Shown here piece after piece: positions 17,915 through 26,824 of a DNA stretch of 64,000 nucleotides (its first letter is position 1; each line of letters starts with the position of its first letter). The notes beneath the pieces were generated by a model, which had not been told where the DNA came from, did no database searches, and was given only the letters and a program-made list of their open reading frames with translations. The position numbers were made by a program, and so were the translations under genes. The stretch lies in contig DIEX01000031.1 in NCBI GenBank assembly GCA_002418835.1, positions 383,773 to 447,772 on the forward strand, given 5' to 3'. The stretch comes from Spirochaetia bacterium UBA5763 (lineage in GTDB: Bacteria > Spirochaetota > UBA4802 > UBA5550).

Positions 17915-18058
17915 TGTCATATACCTCTCATTTAATATTATTAAAAAATGATAATATTTCAATATTTCTATTAAAAATATTACAGCATAAATAGAATCTA
18001 ATTCTTTTAAACATAATATATGTTTTTATAGTTGACTGATGATACAAAAGTTATATTT

Positions 18059-18086
18059 TTGCTATTTAGTAGCAATTTTATAATTA
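18059..18086 (+). promoter_or_regulatory. Inverted repeat (possible operator) upstream of the metal importer
   Basis: TTGCTA-TTTAG-TAGCAA (18059-18075) is a perfect 6-bp inverted repeat about 30 bases before the cbiM ATG. TTGCTA followed after 16 bases by TAATTA (18081-18086) could serve as a weak promoter overlapping it. It does not match the NikR consensus as I know it, and no cobalamin-riboswitch-like leader is seen. A metal-responsive operator is a guess. Confidence 0.35.
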
Positions 18087-18105
18087 TTTTAATCGAGGTG
18101 ATTTT

Positions 18106-19137
18106 ATGCATATGGCTGATGCACTAATATCTCCAGCTGTTGGTGGAACAATGATAGCCGCCTCTGCCGGACTTATTGCTTATTCATCAAAGAAACTCAA
18201 AGAAGAGATAGATGATAAAAAGATTCCTTTAATGGGTGTAATGGGTGCTTTTATTTTTGCCGCGCAGATGATTAATTTTACTATACCCGCAACAGGTTCA
18301 AGCGGACATATTGGAGGAGGGCTGCTGCTTGCTATAATCCTCGGCCCATATGCAGCTTTTCTCTCAATTGCTTCAGTTTTAATGGTTCAGGCGCTTTTTT
18401 TTGCTGATGGAGGTCTTTTGGCAATCGGCTGCAATATTTTTAATCTTGGATTTTTCCCGTGTTTTATAGTTTATCCTTTTATTTATAAAAAGCTTATTGG
18501 AGATTCATTTTCTAAAAGTAAAATAGTCATAGTCTCAGTTCTTGCGGCAATAATCGGGCTTCAGATTGGTGCTTTTTCTGTAGTGCTTGAGACCCTTGCT
18601 TCAGGAATATCGGCTCTTCCATTTGGCACATTTGTTCTGCTAATGCAGCCTATACATCTTGCTATAGGATTTGTTGAAGGGCTTGCTACTGCCGCTGTTG
18701 TTTTATTTATTTATAGATCCCAGCCGGAACTATTTAATGTAGCTTCAACAACAACCACCGGTTTTCCATATAAAAAAGCTGTAATCTCAATGCTAGTGCT
18801 TGCACTTGTAACTGGTGGAATGTTCAGCTGGTTCGCTTCAGCTTTCCCGGATGGACTTGAGTGGTCAATGGAAAAAGTGGCTGGTTCTCCGGAACTTGAG
18901 AGCCCGGAGCATTCCATATATACTACTATGAAAAATCTGCAGGAGAAAACAGCATTTTTCCCTGATTATAATTTTAAACCTTCAACTGATGCTAAAGCAG
19001 CAGAAGGCGACGAGTCATGGCCTGCTGTTAATGCCGGTACATCCGTAGCGGGTATTGTTGGTGGCTTTATTACGCTTATGGCTGCTGTTATAATCGGAGT
19101 TATTCTGAAAAAAAGAAAAGTTGTTGAATCTGTTTGA
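18106..19137 (+). CDS. cbiM: ECF transporter substrate-binding subunit, CbiM/NikMN type
   Basis: The metal-specific S component of an energy-coupling-factor importer for Co2+ or Ni2+. The N-terminus is MHMADALISP; His2 and nearby His residues are the family's metal ligands, so the ATG at 18106 must be exact. About seven helices follow, including 'ATGSSGHIGGGLLLAIILGP'. The C-terminal extension contains PDGLEWSMEKVAG and a final helix, i.e. a fused NikN/PDGLE-type segment. That fusion is more usual in Nik(MN)QO nickel systems than in CbiMNQO, so nickel is a real alternative to cobalt. It has a GAGG ribosome site and heads a cbiM-cbiQ-cbiO operon. Confidence 0.9.
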   Translation: MHMADALISPAVGGTMIAASAGLIAYSSKKLKEEIDDKKIPLMGVMGAFIFAAQMINFTIPATGSSGHIGGGLLLAIILGPYAAFLSIASVLMVQALFFADGGLLAIGCNIFNLGFFPCFIVYPFIYKKLIGDSFSKSKIVIVSVLAAIIGLQIGAFSVVLETLASGISALPFGTFVLLMQPIHLAIGFVEGLATAAVVLFIYRSQPELFNVASTTTTGFPYKKAVISMLVLALVTGGMFSWFASAFPDGLEWSMEKVAGSPELESPEHSIYTTMKNLQEKTAFFPDYNFKPSTDAKAAEGDESWPAVNAGTSVAGIVGGFITLMAAVIIGVILKKRKVVESV

Positions 19138-19176
19138 GGGTATGTCGAATAATTGATTAAAGACGGGGAGGAGTAT

Positions 19177-20019
19177 ATGCTCCTCCCTTTTAATTGTGAG
19201 GATATTATTTCTAAAATAGAATCAACTTTGTTTAATCTCGGGTATATGGATCTTCTTTCATACCAGGATACACCTGTTCACAGACTTGATTCGAGAATAA
19301 AACTTATTGTAACATTATGTTTTCTTCTCACGGTGATTTCCTTTGATAGATATGAGATTTCAATGCTCATTCCTTTTATTTTTTATCCCATATATATTAT
19401 TGCTTCTGCTAATCTTCCTGTAGCTTATCTTTTTAAAAAAGTTCTATATGTTTCTCCATTTGCGTTGATGATCGGTATATTTAACCCTTTTTTCGATGAT
19501 AAGATTATAATAACTGTGTTTGGAATAGGGATTACAGGTGGATGGGTATCTTTTTTTTCAATAATGCTACGTTTCGTTCTCACTGTTACAACAGTCCTGG
19601 CTCTTATCGGATGTACTGGCTTTAATAACATCTGCTATGCGATGAACAGGTTGGGAGCTCCAAAAGTATTTTCAATTCAGCTTATGTTTCTATACAGGTA
19701 TATATTTGTGCTTGCCGAAGAAACTGCACGGGTTGTGAGGGCCCGTAATCTGAGAAGTTTCAACGGTAAAGGTAAAGGTGTAAAAATTTATGGAGCTATC
19801 GCTGGCAGCCTGTTGATTAGAACTATTAACAGAGCACAAAGAATCCATTACGCAATGATCTGCCGGGGATTTAATGGAGATATTAAAATTTTTAAAAGTA
19901 ATAATCCGGGAGTAGCTGACATTGCTTTTTTTATTATCTGGATCTTTTTATTTATTGTTTTCAGGATTTTCAATGTCCCGGAATTAATCGGGGGTTCTGT
20001 TTTGAGGTTGATACAATGA
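19177..20019 (+). CDS. cbiQ: ECF transporter transmembrane subunit CbiQ
   Basis: The T component that couples the S subunit to the ATPase. This 280-residue membrane protein carries the two coupling-helix signatures of the family, 'VRARNLRSF' and 'AMICRGFNG'. Its N-terminus holds the typical 'VHRLDSRIKLIVTLCFLL'. The longest frame starts with a TTG at 19153, but the ATG at 19177 has GGGGAGGAG directly upstream and is preferred. Its last codons overlap the cbiO start (ATGA), which implies coupled translation. Confidence 0.88.
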   Translation: MLLPFNCEDIISKIESTLFNLGYMDLLSYQDTPVHRLDSRIKLIVTLCFLLTVISFDRYEISMLIPFIFYPIYIIASANLPVAYLFKKVLYVSPFALMIGIFNPFFDDKIIITVFGIGITGGWVSFFSIMLRFVLTVTTVLALIGCTGFNNICYAMNRLGAPKVFSIQLMFLYRYIFVLAEETARVVRARNLRSFNGKGKGVKIYGAIAGSLLIRTINRAQRIHYAMICRGFNGDIKIFKSNNPGVADIAFFIIWIFLFIVFRIFNVPELIGGSVLRLIQ

Positions 20020-20771
20020 GTCATCATATTATTCAGTCGCATGGTCTTTGCTACACCTATCCTGACGGGAATAAAGCACTGCGTGAAATTTCTTTTCTTA
20101 TTACACACGGTGAATCTGTTGCGATAATTGGCGCAAACGGGGCGGGTAAATCAACACTTCTTATGCATCTTAACGGGCACATAATTCCGCAGACAGGAAC
20201 GCTGCGGATTGGTGATTATCCCGTGTCTAAGGAAACTGCGCATCATATCAGGCGCAGCGTCGGGATGGTTTTTCAGGATTCTGATGATCAGCTATTCATG
20301 CCGACTGTTTTTGATGATGTAGCTTTCGGGCCATTGAATCTGGATTTTCCCCATGAAGAAGTTGAAGAAAGGGTAAGGAAAACACTTGAAACGGTTGGTG
20401 TGCTCCATCTGATCAACAGGCCTACTCACAGGCTTTCCGGCGGTGAAAAACGAACTGTTGCGATAGCTACGGTTCTGTCTATGACACCTGATATTCTTGT
20501 TATGGACGAACCTACTTCAAGTCTTGATCCCCGGTCAAGAAGAAGGCTTATTGAGCTCCTTAAAACTTTTCATCACACAAAAATTATCGCGACGCATGAT
20601 CTCGACATGGTATTTGATCTGTGCGAAAGAACTATAATAATGAATGAGGGAGCCATCATCGCAGATGGGAATTCAAGCGATATCCTGAATAATAAAGAGC
20701 TTCTTAAAAAATCGGGTCTTGAAAAGCCGTTGAGGCTTCAGGGTTGTCCGGTATGTGGTACTGAAGAATAA
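20016..20771 (+). CDS. cbiO: ECF transporter ATPase CbiO
   Basis: The energy-coupling ATPase of the metal importer. Over its 251 residues the ABC motifs are all present: Walker A GANGAGKST (about residues 43-51), Q-loop 'GMVFQDSDDQLFMPTVFDDV', signature LSGGEKR, Walker B ILVMDEPTSSLD and the switch His in 'IIATHDLD'. The 'DDQLF' Q-loop form is characteristic of ECF A components. A short C-terminal tail 'GCPVCGTEE' contains a CxxC pair, which might sense metal (speculative). A single ATPase gene suggests a homodimer. Confidence 0.92.
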   Translation: MSHHIIQSHGLCYTYPDGNKALREISFLITHGESVAIIGANGAGKSTLLMHLNGHIIPQTGTLRIGDYPVSKETAHHIRRSVGMVFQDSDDQLFMPTVFDDVAFGPLNLDFPHEEVEERVRKTLETVGVLHLINRPTHRLSGGEKRTVAIATVLSMTPDILVMDEPTSSLDPRSRRRLIELLKTFHHTKIIATHDLDMVFDLCERTIIMNEGAIIADGNSSDILNNKELLKKSGLEKPLRLQGCPVCGTEE

Positions 20772-21078
20772 TTTCTATATACCGGTTCTAATCACCTGTT
20801 TCTTATTGCGAAAGCTTTCAGTTCTGAATAATTACATCACTGTTGCCGTTCACTTTTATAATAGGGGAACTATCCCCTTGATCCTGATAGTCGATTCATC
20901 AGGCGTTCCCCCCATTTGCGTTGAATTCCGCTTATTGAGGAATGGGATGTCCATACCTGTCTGATATCGATTCCATCTCTTCTGAATTCATTTTTATCTT
21001 GATTTATTCAATATAATCAGTTTTTTTATCAAGATTATTGATGACGCGGATTGTAGATTTATTGAAAACTTTACGATT
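20772..21078. other. Intergenic stretch with small hairpins, no gene
   Basis: These 307 bases follow cbiO. I see no frame with both a ribosome site and plausible protein composition. Two inverted repeats are present: GGGGA-ACTA-TCCCC (20864-20877) and TCTTGAT/ATCAAGA (20997-21003 and 21028-21034). The second encloses a run of seven T. Neither has the shape of a good intrinsic terminator. Confidence 0.5.
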
Positions 21079-21537
21079 ATGAATGATTATAATATAAATA
21101 GAAATCAGGATGAGATTTTAAGCACTTTATCTGCTGATAAACAGCTTCTTATCAGAAAGCATTCTCTTATACTGACTGATAAAATGTTATGGATAACTAT
21201 AAAAGAAAATTCATTTCCAAGAAAAATATGCCGTCATCAGTTTATGCTTAAAATTGATTTAATAGGATTGTTATTCAGAATAAATGAAATCTGTTTTGCT
21301 AAACTGAATTATTTCAGGGCAAACCTGTCTTATTTTGAGCCATATATTTTTGATTTTAAAAAAGGTTTCCGGAAAACAGAATTATGGGATGCCGAATTTT
21401 TTAAGCATATCCCGTCAGGTTTTATGATAGATTTCAGATATTTTAATAAAGTAAAAGAGATATCAGAATTCCGTGAATTTTGTATGTATATTGAAAGCTA
21501 TGCTTCAAGCAATACTGCTAATTTAAAAGATTATTAA
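21079..21537 (+). CDS. Hypothetical protein
   Basis: A 152-residue soluble protein not recognised by family. It is rich in Phe, Tyr, Ile and Lys, with no signal peptide and no membrane segment. The middle reads 'LLFRINEICFAKLNYFRANL' and the C-terminal part 'GFMIDFRYFNKVKEISEFRE', which suggests a compact alpha/beta fold. There is no clear Shine-Dalgarno, so the exact start is uncertain. It lies 20 bases before a small lipoprotein gene on the same strand and may be cotranscribed with it. Confidence 0.5.
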   Translation: MNDYNINRNQDEILSTLSADKQLLIRKHSLILTDKMLWITIKENSFPRKICRHQFMLKIDLIGLLFRINEICFAKLNYFRANLSYFEPYIFDFKKGFRKTELWDAEFFKHIPSGFMIDFRYFNKVKEISEFREFCMYIESYASSNTANLKDY

Positions 21538-21557
21538 AATCATGGGGGAATTGAATA

Positions 21558-21974
21558 ATGAAATACGGATTAATACTGATCAGTTTTTTTGTATTTTTTG
21601 TTTCATGTAAAACTGAAGAACCTGTAGTTGAAAAAAAATCTCAACCAGTCTTCAGAACTTACAAAGGCAAAGCAAAGATTGTATCTATTGTGCCTTCGAA
21701 AGAGAAGGACGGAAATGACAGCAGTTCATATATGGATCTATATTTTGATTTTATTCCATCAGAAACGGCTATAAGTAAAAATTATCAGTTTCCTGAAGCA
21801 GGAGATTCAAATATACTTCTGAAATATGATAATAGAAACAGTTTTCATAAGAACTGGATTATGAAATGGGGATTAAAGAATGGAAATGAATATCCGGCAA
21901 AGAGATATGAAGCCAGCGGTAAAGTTACCGGCGCTCATGTCTATTACGATGTGGAATTAACACCATCAAAATAA
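21558..21974 (+). CDS. Small lipoprotein of unknown function
   Basis: A 138-residue lipoprotein with a textbook signal (MKYGLILISFFVFFVSC; lipobox FVSC, acylated Cys17). The mature part is about 120 residues, with 'YKGKAKIVSIVPSKEKDGND' near its start and 'GKVTGAHVYYDVELTP' at its end, suggesting a small beta-sandwich or barrel. No family is recognised. It has a GGGGGAA ribosome site. It probably sits in the periplasm anchored to the inner or outer membrane; Asp+2 inner-membrane retention rules cannot be applied to spirochaetes with confidence. Confidence 0.7.
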   Translation: MKYGLILISFFVFFVSCKTEEPVVEKKSQPVFRTYKGKAKIVSIVPSKEKDGNDSSSYMDLYFDFIPSETAISKNYQFPEAGDSNILLKYDNRNSFHKNWIMKWGLKNGNEYPAKRYEASGKVTGAHVYYDVELTPSK

Positions 21975-22027
21975 AATGAAAAAGAATGACCGATCGTTTT
22001 TAAAAAACATTTGTTATAAAACTATTC

Positions 22028-22049
22028 GCTCATTAGAGCATTTTTTTTT
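22028..22049 (+). terminator. Weak candidate terminator
   Basis: A short GCTC-ATTA-GAGC stem (22028-22039) is followed by A and nine consecutive T residues (22041-22049), about 55 bases after the lipoprotein stop. The T-tract is strong but the stem is only four base pairs. Confidence 0.35.
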
Positions 22050-22244
22050 CTTGATTTTTTATATTACATTCAGTATTTCTAAGAATTAAAAAAATATATA
22101 AATCTAATAACCTGTTTATTGGAAAGCAAAAATGTTAACTTCACTGCTCCCCGCAGGATACCTATTGTGCTATCAGTTTCTGAAACAGACACCATAAAAT
22201 TTTGTGCTCTTTTTTGGGCCGATATTTTTTTTCCGGAGTATTGA

Positions 22245-24011
22245 ATGGATAATACAGAGAGGACTATTCTCCTTGTTGAGGATGAAGTTCTTATAGCAAT
22301 GGCCGAAGAGAGGCAGCTTTCAGGTGCGGGCTATAATGTAATAACAGCATTCAGCGGTGAGGATGCCATAGAAATTGCTGTAAATAATGAAAACCGGATA
22401 GATATTATATTGATGGATATAGATCTCGGACGTGGTATTGATGGAACACAGGCTGCGATGGAGATATTGAAACACAGGGAGATCCCTGTACTTTTTCAGT
22501 CCTCTCATACTGAAAAAGATATTGTAGAGAAAACTGAAAAGATAACTTCATACGGATATGTAGTTAAACATTCCGGTATAACCATTCTCGACGCCTCGAT
22601 TAAAATGGCATTTAAACTGCACAAAGCATATAAAGAACTTAAAGAAAAGGAGGAGAGCCTTCTTATGAAGGAGAGGGCTATTGAGTCTTCAATAAACGCA
22701 ATAGCCATATCGGATCCTGATGGTGAAATAATATATGTAAACCCGTCTTTTTTGAAACTTTGGGGATATGATAATATCAGTGAAGTAATCGGAATGAAAG
22801 CATCAATGCTGATGAAAAAAAGCGGCAAAAATGAAACCGCATGCGGTAATCTTTTTACCATCGGTGGAATGCAGGGGGAGATGATTGCGCTCAGGAAAGA
22901 CAACACGGTTTTTGATGTTGAGACATCCGCAAGTGAAATTTTCAGTCAGCAGAATAAACATCTCGGTCTAATCGCTGCGTTTCAGGATATAACTGAAAGA
23001 AAGCTCTCTGAATCCAGAATTAACGAAAGCAGAGAGAGTTATCGTGTACTTGTTGAAAACATTGAAAGCATGGTCTGTGAAGTAGACTGCAACGGGTGCT
23101 ATACATATCTGAGCCCTGCTTATAAAAAGATTACCGGTTATTCTCCCGAAGATCTTCTGGGTAACCCGGTAACAGGACATATTCATCCTGATGACTTTAA
23201 ACATTGGAGTATGATCTGCTGCTCCAATAAAAAACCGGATAATTCAATCCGGGGTACATGGCGTTTTCAGATCAAAAGCGGAGAGTGGAGATGGCTTGAC
23301 TGTTCTGTTACATATTTTGAGAAGACACCCGGTAATATCCGGGCTGTTGTTATATCAACTGACATCACAGAGCGAATACATGAAGAAGAGAAGATGAAAG
23401 AGATAATCAGGCAGAATGAACTTTACCTGGTTGAACTCCGTGAACGTGTTGCTAACAATGCAGTTATAATACACACATTTGTTGATTTTCTGAAGGACAG
23501 ATTTGCTAACGACGCATCTAAAAGAATTTTTATTCAGACAGAATCACGAATCCGTTTTTGTGTTTCGATTTATGAAAAATTTCACACAATGCCGGGGCCT
23601 TCAGGCGTAAATCTTTATAATTACATTAAGGATGTTCTTGATTCGATTACGATCATTACCAATGAAATTAAAGAAAAGATAAATATTTCAGAGAGAATGT
23701 CTGAGATCATGCTTAATATAAAATGGGTACTCCCTTTGGGACTTGTGCTTAATGAGCTGATAAGTAACGCGGTAAAATATGCTTATTCCGGAGATAGACA
23801 GGGTGAGATAGAAATCAGCCACAAGCATCACTCCGGGAGGATTACTCTCTGTGTAAGCGACAGGGGGGACGGCTTTACAGGTTTTGAAAAAACTGATAAA
23901 ACAATCAACTTAGGGTTCAGCCTTGCTATGAAAGTAGCTGAAATGATCAATGGTGAAATACAATTCAGTGATGATTCAGGTACCGGATACTCATTTACTT
24001 TCTCTCCCTGA
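22245..24011 (+). CDS. Hybrid receiver-PAS-PAS-histidine kinase (HisKA_2-like, atypical)
   Basis: A 588-residue cytoplasmic signalling protein without membrane helices. Residues 5-120 form a CheY-like receiver with acidic residues E12/D13, phospho-acceptor Asp58 and Lys108. Residues 140-255 and 262-378 are PAS domains, each closing with the D-I-T-E-R motif. Residues 385-588 resemble the HisKA_2/HATPase family: LVELRERVANN aligns with the usual E(I/V)HHRVKNN box, and the ATPase has N-box LNELISNAVKYA and G-box DRGDGF. At the normal phospho-His position the residue is Glu400 (codon 23442-23444), so ordinary autophosphorylation there is unlikely. There is no partner gene next door. Confidence 0.85.
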   Translation: MDNTERTILLVEDEVLIAMAEERQLSGAGYNVITAFSGEDAIEIAVNNENRIDIILMDIDLGRGIDGTQAAMEILKHREIPVLFQSSHTEKDIVEKTEKITSYGYVVKHSGITILDASIKMAFKLHKAYKELKEKEESLLMKERAIESSINAIAISDPDGEIIYVNPSFLKLWGYDNISEVIGMKASMLMKKSGKNETACGNLFTIGGMQGEMIALRKDNTVFDVETSASEIFSQQNKHLGLIAAFQDITERKLSESRINESRESYRVLVENIESMVCEVDCNGCYTYLSPAYKKITGYSPEDLLGNPVTGHIHPDDFKHWSMICCSNKKPDNSIRGTWRFQIKSGEWRWLDCSVTYFEKTPGNIRAVVISTDITERIHEEEKMKEIIRQNELYLVELRERVANNAVIIHTFVDFLKDRFANDASKRIFIQTESRIRFCVSIYEKFHTMPGPSGVNLYNYIKDVLDSITIITNEIKEKINISERMSEIMLNIKWVLPLGLVLNELISNAVKYAYSGDRQGEIEISHKHHSGRITLCVSDRGDGFTGFEKTDKTINLGFSLAMKVAEMINGEIQFSDDSGTGYSFTFSP

Positions 24012-24103
24012 ATCCGTAAATAAATATCTTGACACTTTTCAGCGGCAGCCGGGTTAATCCATTATTATATTTATTAGGTAATAAACAACCCCGGCAAAAA
24101 CTG

Positions 24104-25357
24104 ATGAGAAATAATAAAAAAAATCACTTCAATCCTATTGAATCAATAAAAGAAAACAGATATATTTCACGCCTGAATTTTGAAACAGGTATAAGACTGA
24201 CAGGGCCTGAGCCTCTTGCTGAAATGGATTATACTGCTGAACTGAGATGCAAGGACAGAGCTTTTTCTGCATACTGGTATGAATCCGGTGGAACATGCCC
24301 CGCTGCTCCGGTAGTCGCATCTCCTCTTCCCCGCAATTACCGTACAACAACAAAAAGAAGAGTGCATAAAAAAGGTGGTGGTGTTATACTCTCATCTGAT
24401 GAATTATCAATGAATGATAAACCATCTCTTCTTGAGCCGGAATTTCATTCGGCAATTTATTCAAGGCTGGGTATTCTTCTTAATGAAAAAATAAATACCC
24501 GTATAGCTGGTGTATTAAACTTCATCATACTGCGGGGGAATTATGATTCAGCCTCAGTTATTTTTAATGCCAGAGTTTTGAATGGTGACACTGTTAACAG
24601 CCTGACGGCTATAGCGGAGCAACTGCGGGAATTTTCGGGTAAACTTGATTCCGCGTTTATTTACCACGACCCTGAAGGTTCAAAATATTATCTTAATACT
24701 TCTTCAGAGATTGATGGTCCCAGAGTAAAGAGGCTTTTCGGCAATAGAAATCTCAGTGTAAAAGTTAATGATGTAATTTATACTTTTTCACCTGATGGTT
24801 TTTCGCAGGTGAATCTCTCCATCTGTCCGGAGATGCTTAATAATGCTGAAAGGCTTCTTAAACATGAAGGAAAAGGGAGGCTCCTTGATCTGTATTGCGG
24901 TTACGGATTTTTCTCATGCTTTCTTTCACCAGGTTACGAAGAGATTACCGGCATAGATTACGGTGAATCTGCAATAGATTCCGCAAGGGAAAACATGAAG
25001 CGTGTAAAATCCAGGGGAAAATGGGAATTCCATGCCAGAAAGATTGACCGTAAAACGCTCCCTGCTCTTCTTGCAAATGTCCGGTTACCTGAATACCTGA
25101 TTCTTGATCCGCCTAAAAACGGAACAGCACAGGGCGTCATAGAAACACTTGCGGCGCGTGCCCCTGAGCGTGTTCTTCATATTTTCTGCGGGCTTGAAAC
25201 TATTCCATATGAGCTTGAAAAGTGGAAAAGAGGAGGGTACTCCCCGGTTGAATGTATCCCCCTTGATATGTTCCCGGGCACTCCTGATTTAGAAGTTATG
25301 ATACTGTTTAAAAGAACCGGGAAGCATCTGCGCCAGTCATCAGTCGGCAGGAGTTAA
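24104..25357 (+). CDS. Class I SAM-dependent RNA (uracil-C5) methyltransferase, RumA/TrmA-like
   Basis: The C-terminal half has the full RNA m5U methyltransferase signature. It includes SAM-binding LLDLYCGYGFFS, 'LDPPKNGT' (the DPP motif), the catalytic Cys in HIFCGLET, and a final 'PLDMFPGTPDLEVMILF' matching the PxDMFPxTxHxE motif. The central region provides the usual inserted RNA-binding domain. No N-terminal TRAM domain or Fe-S cysteine cluster is obvious, so it resembles shorter RlmCD-like enzymes; the target (rRNA or tRNA) is unknown. The longest frame starts at a TTG (24029); the ATG at 24104 (MRNNKKNHF) is preferred. Its end overlaps the radical SAM gene by 18 bases, convergently. 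Confidence 0.85.
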   Translation: MRNNKKNHFNPIESIKENRYISRLNFETGIRLTGPEPLAEMDYTAELRCKDRAFSAYWYESGGTCPAAPVVASPLPRNYRTTTKRRVHKKGGGVILSSDELSMNDKPSLLEPEFHSAIYSRLGILLNEKINTRIAGVLNFIILRGNYDSASVIFNARVLNGDTVNSLTAIAEQLREFSGKLDSAFIYHDPEGSKYYLNTSSEIDGPRVKRLFGNRNLSVKVNDVIYTFSPDGFSQVNLSICPEMLNNAERLLKHEGKGRLLDLYCGYGFFSCFLSPGYEEITGIDYGESAIDSARENMKRVKSRGKWEFHARKIDRKTLPALLANVRLPEYLILDPPKNGTAQGVIETLAARAPERVLHIFCGLETIPYELEKWKRGGYSPVECIPLDMFPGTPDLEVMILFKRTGKHLRQSSVGRS

Positions 25358-26269
25358 ATTTTTATCTTTAAATACCTTATCTTCATTAAAATCCGGGAGA
25401 TAATTTCTGTGGCTCTCCAGCTCCTGTATTAGAAGATTTTTAAAACCGAGAATGCGGGCATAGTCAACTACTCGATCATATTCTTCCGGGAGAAGCGTAC
25501 GGTTCAGTTCAGGATAATCTCTATCAAAATTACCGCTGCAGGGATGGAACTGTGACATCAGCGATATGTGATTCCTCCGATCAACTGTTTCGAGAAAATC
25601 AAGAACCTGCATGGAGCTTTCAATGTGGCCGGGGATTACCAGATGACGTATCGCAATTCCTTTAACCGCAAGTCCGTTCCCGTCTAACTGAAGCGTCCCT
25701 GTCTGATTGTATATTGCTTTTATTACCTCTTTGCCGTGACTGTACATTGATGGAGCACCTGAAAATTTTTTCCCGGTTTCATCATCACCATATTTAAGGT
25801 CAGGTAAATATATATCAATCAGGCCCTTCATGGATTGAATAGTCTCAATTGAATCATACCCGTGAGTGTTATAAACAAATGGCAGAGTAAAACCGTTCTC
25901 CTTCGCTGAGCGGATTGCATCCTTCAGGTGATGCGCATAAGGGGTAGGAGACACGAAATTAATATTGGAAGCACCCAGTGATTCAAGCTCTTGAAACATC
26001 TCAACAAGCCTTTTAACTGAAACTGTTTCAACTCCAGTGGTGCCGTTGTTTGCAGTCCAACGGCTTATCTGCCAGTTCTGACAGTATCTGCACCTTAAAG
26101 TGCATCCTGCAAAAAAAATAGTACCTGAACCATGTTCCCCGGTCAGAAAAGGCTCTTCTCCGCAGTGTAATCCGTAATGAGCTATATATATTTTATCATC
26201 GATGCCGCATTTGCCGTTTTTTATACTCCGGTCAACACCACATCCGAAATTGCACAGTTTGCAGTTCAA
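25340..26269 (-). CDS. Radical SAM protein, PflX-like (COG1313 type)
   Basis: A 309-residue radical SAM enzyme. The N-terminus holds a cysteine group C3/C6/C10/C21 typical of PflX-like proteins. The radical SAM 4Fe-4S motif CX3CX2C is C56-TLR-C60-RY-C63 inside 'FFAGCTLRCRYCQNW'. The SAM-binding core continues with 'NFVSPTPYAHHL' and 'LPFVYNTHGYDS'. The family is annotated as a pyruvate-formate-lyase-activating-enzyme homologue, but the substrate is not known and no glycyl radical enzyme is nearby. Start is a TTG (26269): the next in-frame ATG would delete the N-terminal cysteines that the family conserves. Confidence 0.82.
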   Translation of the reverse strand: MNCKLCNFGCGVDRSIKNGKCGIDDKIYIAHYGLHCGEEPFLTGEHGSGTIFFAGCTLRCRYCQNWQISRWTANNGTTGVETVSVKRLVEMFQELESLGASNINFVSPTPYAHHLKDAIRSAKENGFTLPFVYNTHGYDSIETIQSMKGLIDIYLPDLKYGDDETGKKFSGAPSMYSHGKEVIKAIYNQTGTLQLDGNGLAVKGIAIRHLVIPGHIESSMQVLDFLETVDRRNHISLMSQFHPCSGNFDRDYPELNRTLLPEEYDRVVDYARILGFKNLLIQELESHRNYLPDFNEDKVFKDKNLTPAD

Positions 26270-26411
26270 TAATAACCCCGTATTGATTCAATAATTCAGG
26301 CATGAGAATTTTTTTAACTAGTAATTAACGGTTTTAATAAAAAACCGGCAGAACATAAGTCTATTAAAAAATTTTCATTTTTTTTAAAAAGTAGTCGCAA
26401 CGAATTTAAAT

Positions 26412-26440
26412 TTGAAATTAGCTATTATATTATATATAAT
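26412..26440 (+). promoter_or_regulatory. Strong sigma70-type promoter for the lone receiver gene
   Basis: TTGAAA (26412-26417), a 17-base spacer and a perfect TATAAT (26435-26440) lie 27 bases upstream of the receiver ATG. The expected transcription start is near 26447, just before the GGGGGAG ribosome site. Confidence 0.65.
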
Positions 26441-26467
26441 AATTATCATAATTTAACGGGGGAGCTT

Positions 26468-26824
26468 ATGAATAAAAAAAGGATACTGGTTGTAGATGAT
26501 GATTCTGATATTATCCTCTCAATGAAAGCAATACTTGAAAAGAACGGTCATGAAGTGGAAACAGCACGTAGTGAAAATGAGTGTATGGAAAAATATGCTT
26601 TTTTCAGCCCGGATATTATTTTTCTCGATATGATGATGGAAAATATGGATTCCGGTTTCAGAGTATGTAAAGGAATACGTGAATCAGACAGAGATGTCAA
26701 AATTTATATGCTCAGTTCAGTCGGGAGTGATAATGCCGGCACAACTGATGTGCACGAAGTAGGATTTAACGGTTCCATGGAAAAACCGGTAAGTCCGGAG
26801 TATCTTCTCAAGATGGTTGAATAA
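26468..26824 (+). CDS. Single-domain response regulator (receiver only)
   Basis: A 118-residue CheY-like receiver with no output domain. Acidic cluster Asp10-Asp12 ('VVDDDSD'), phospho-acceptor Asp54 in 'IIFLDMMM', the Ser of 'MLSSVG' and the Lys of 'MEKPVSP' are all present, so it should be phosphorylated and signal by protein contact. The strong ribosome site GGGGGAG and near-perfect promoter suggest it is well expressed. No kinase lies next to it; the hybrid kinase 2.5 kb upstream is a possible but unproven partner. Confidence 0.88.
   Translation: MNKKRILVVDDDSDIILSMKAILEKNGHEVETARSENECMEKYAFFSPDIIFLDMMMENMDSGFRVCKGIRESDRDVKIYMLSSVGSDNAGTTDVHEVGFNGSMEKPVSPEYLLKMVE

Noticed and set aside
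20755..20964. 69-codon frame after cbiO
   Set aside because: It overlaps the cbiO end, lacks a ribosome site, has unlikely composition and matches nothing I recognise.
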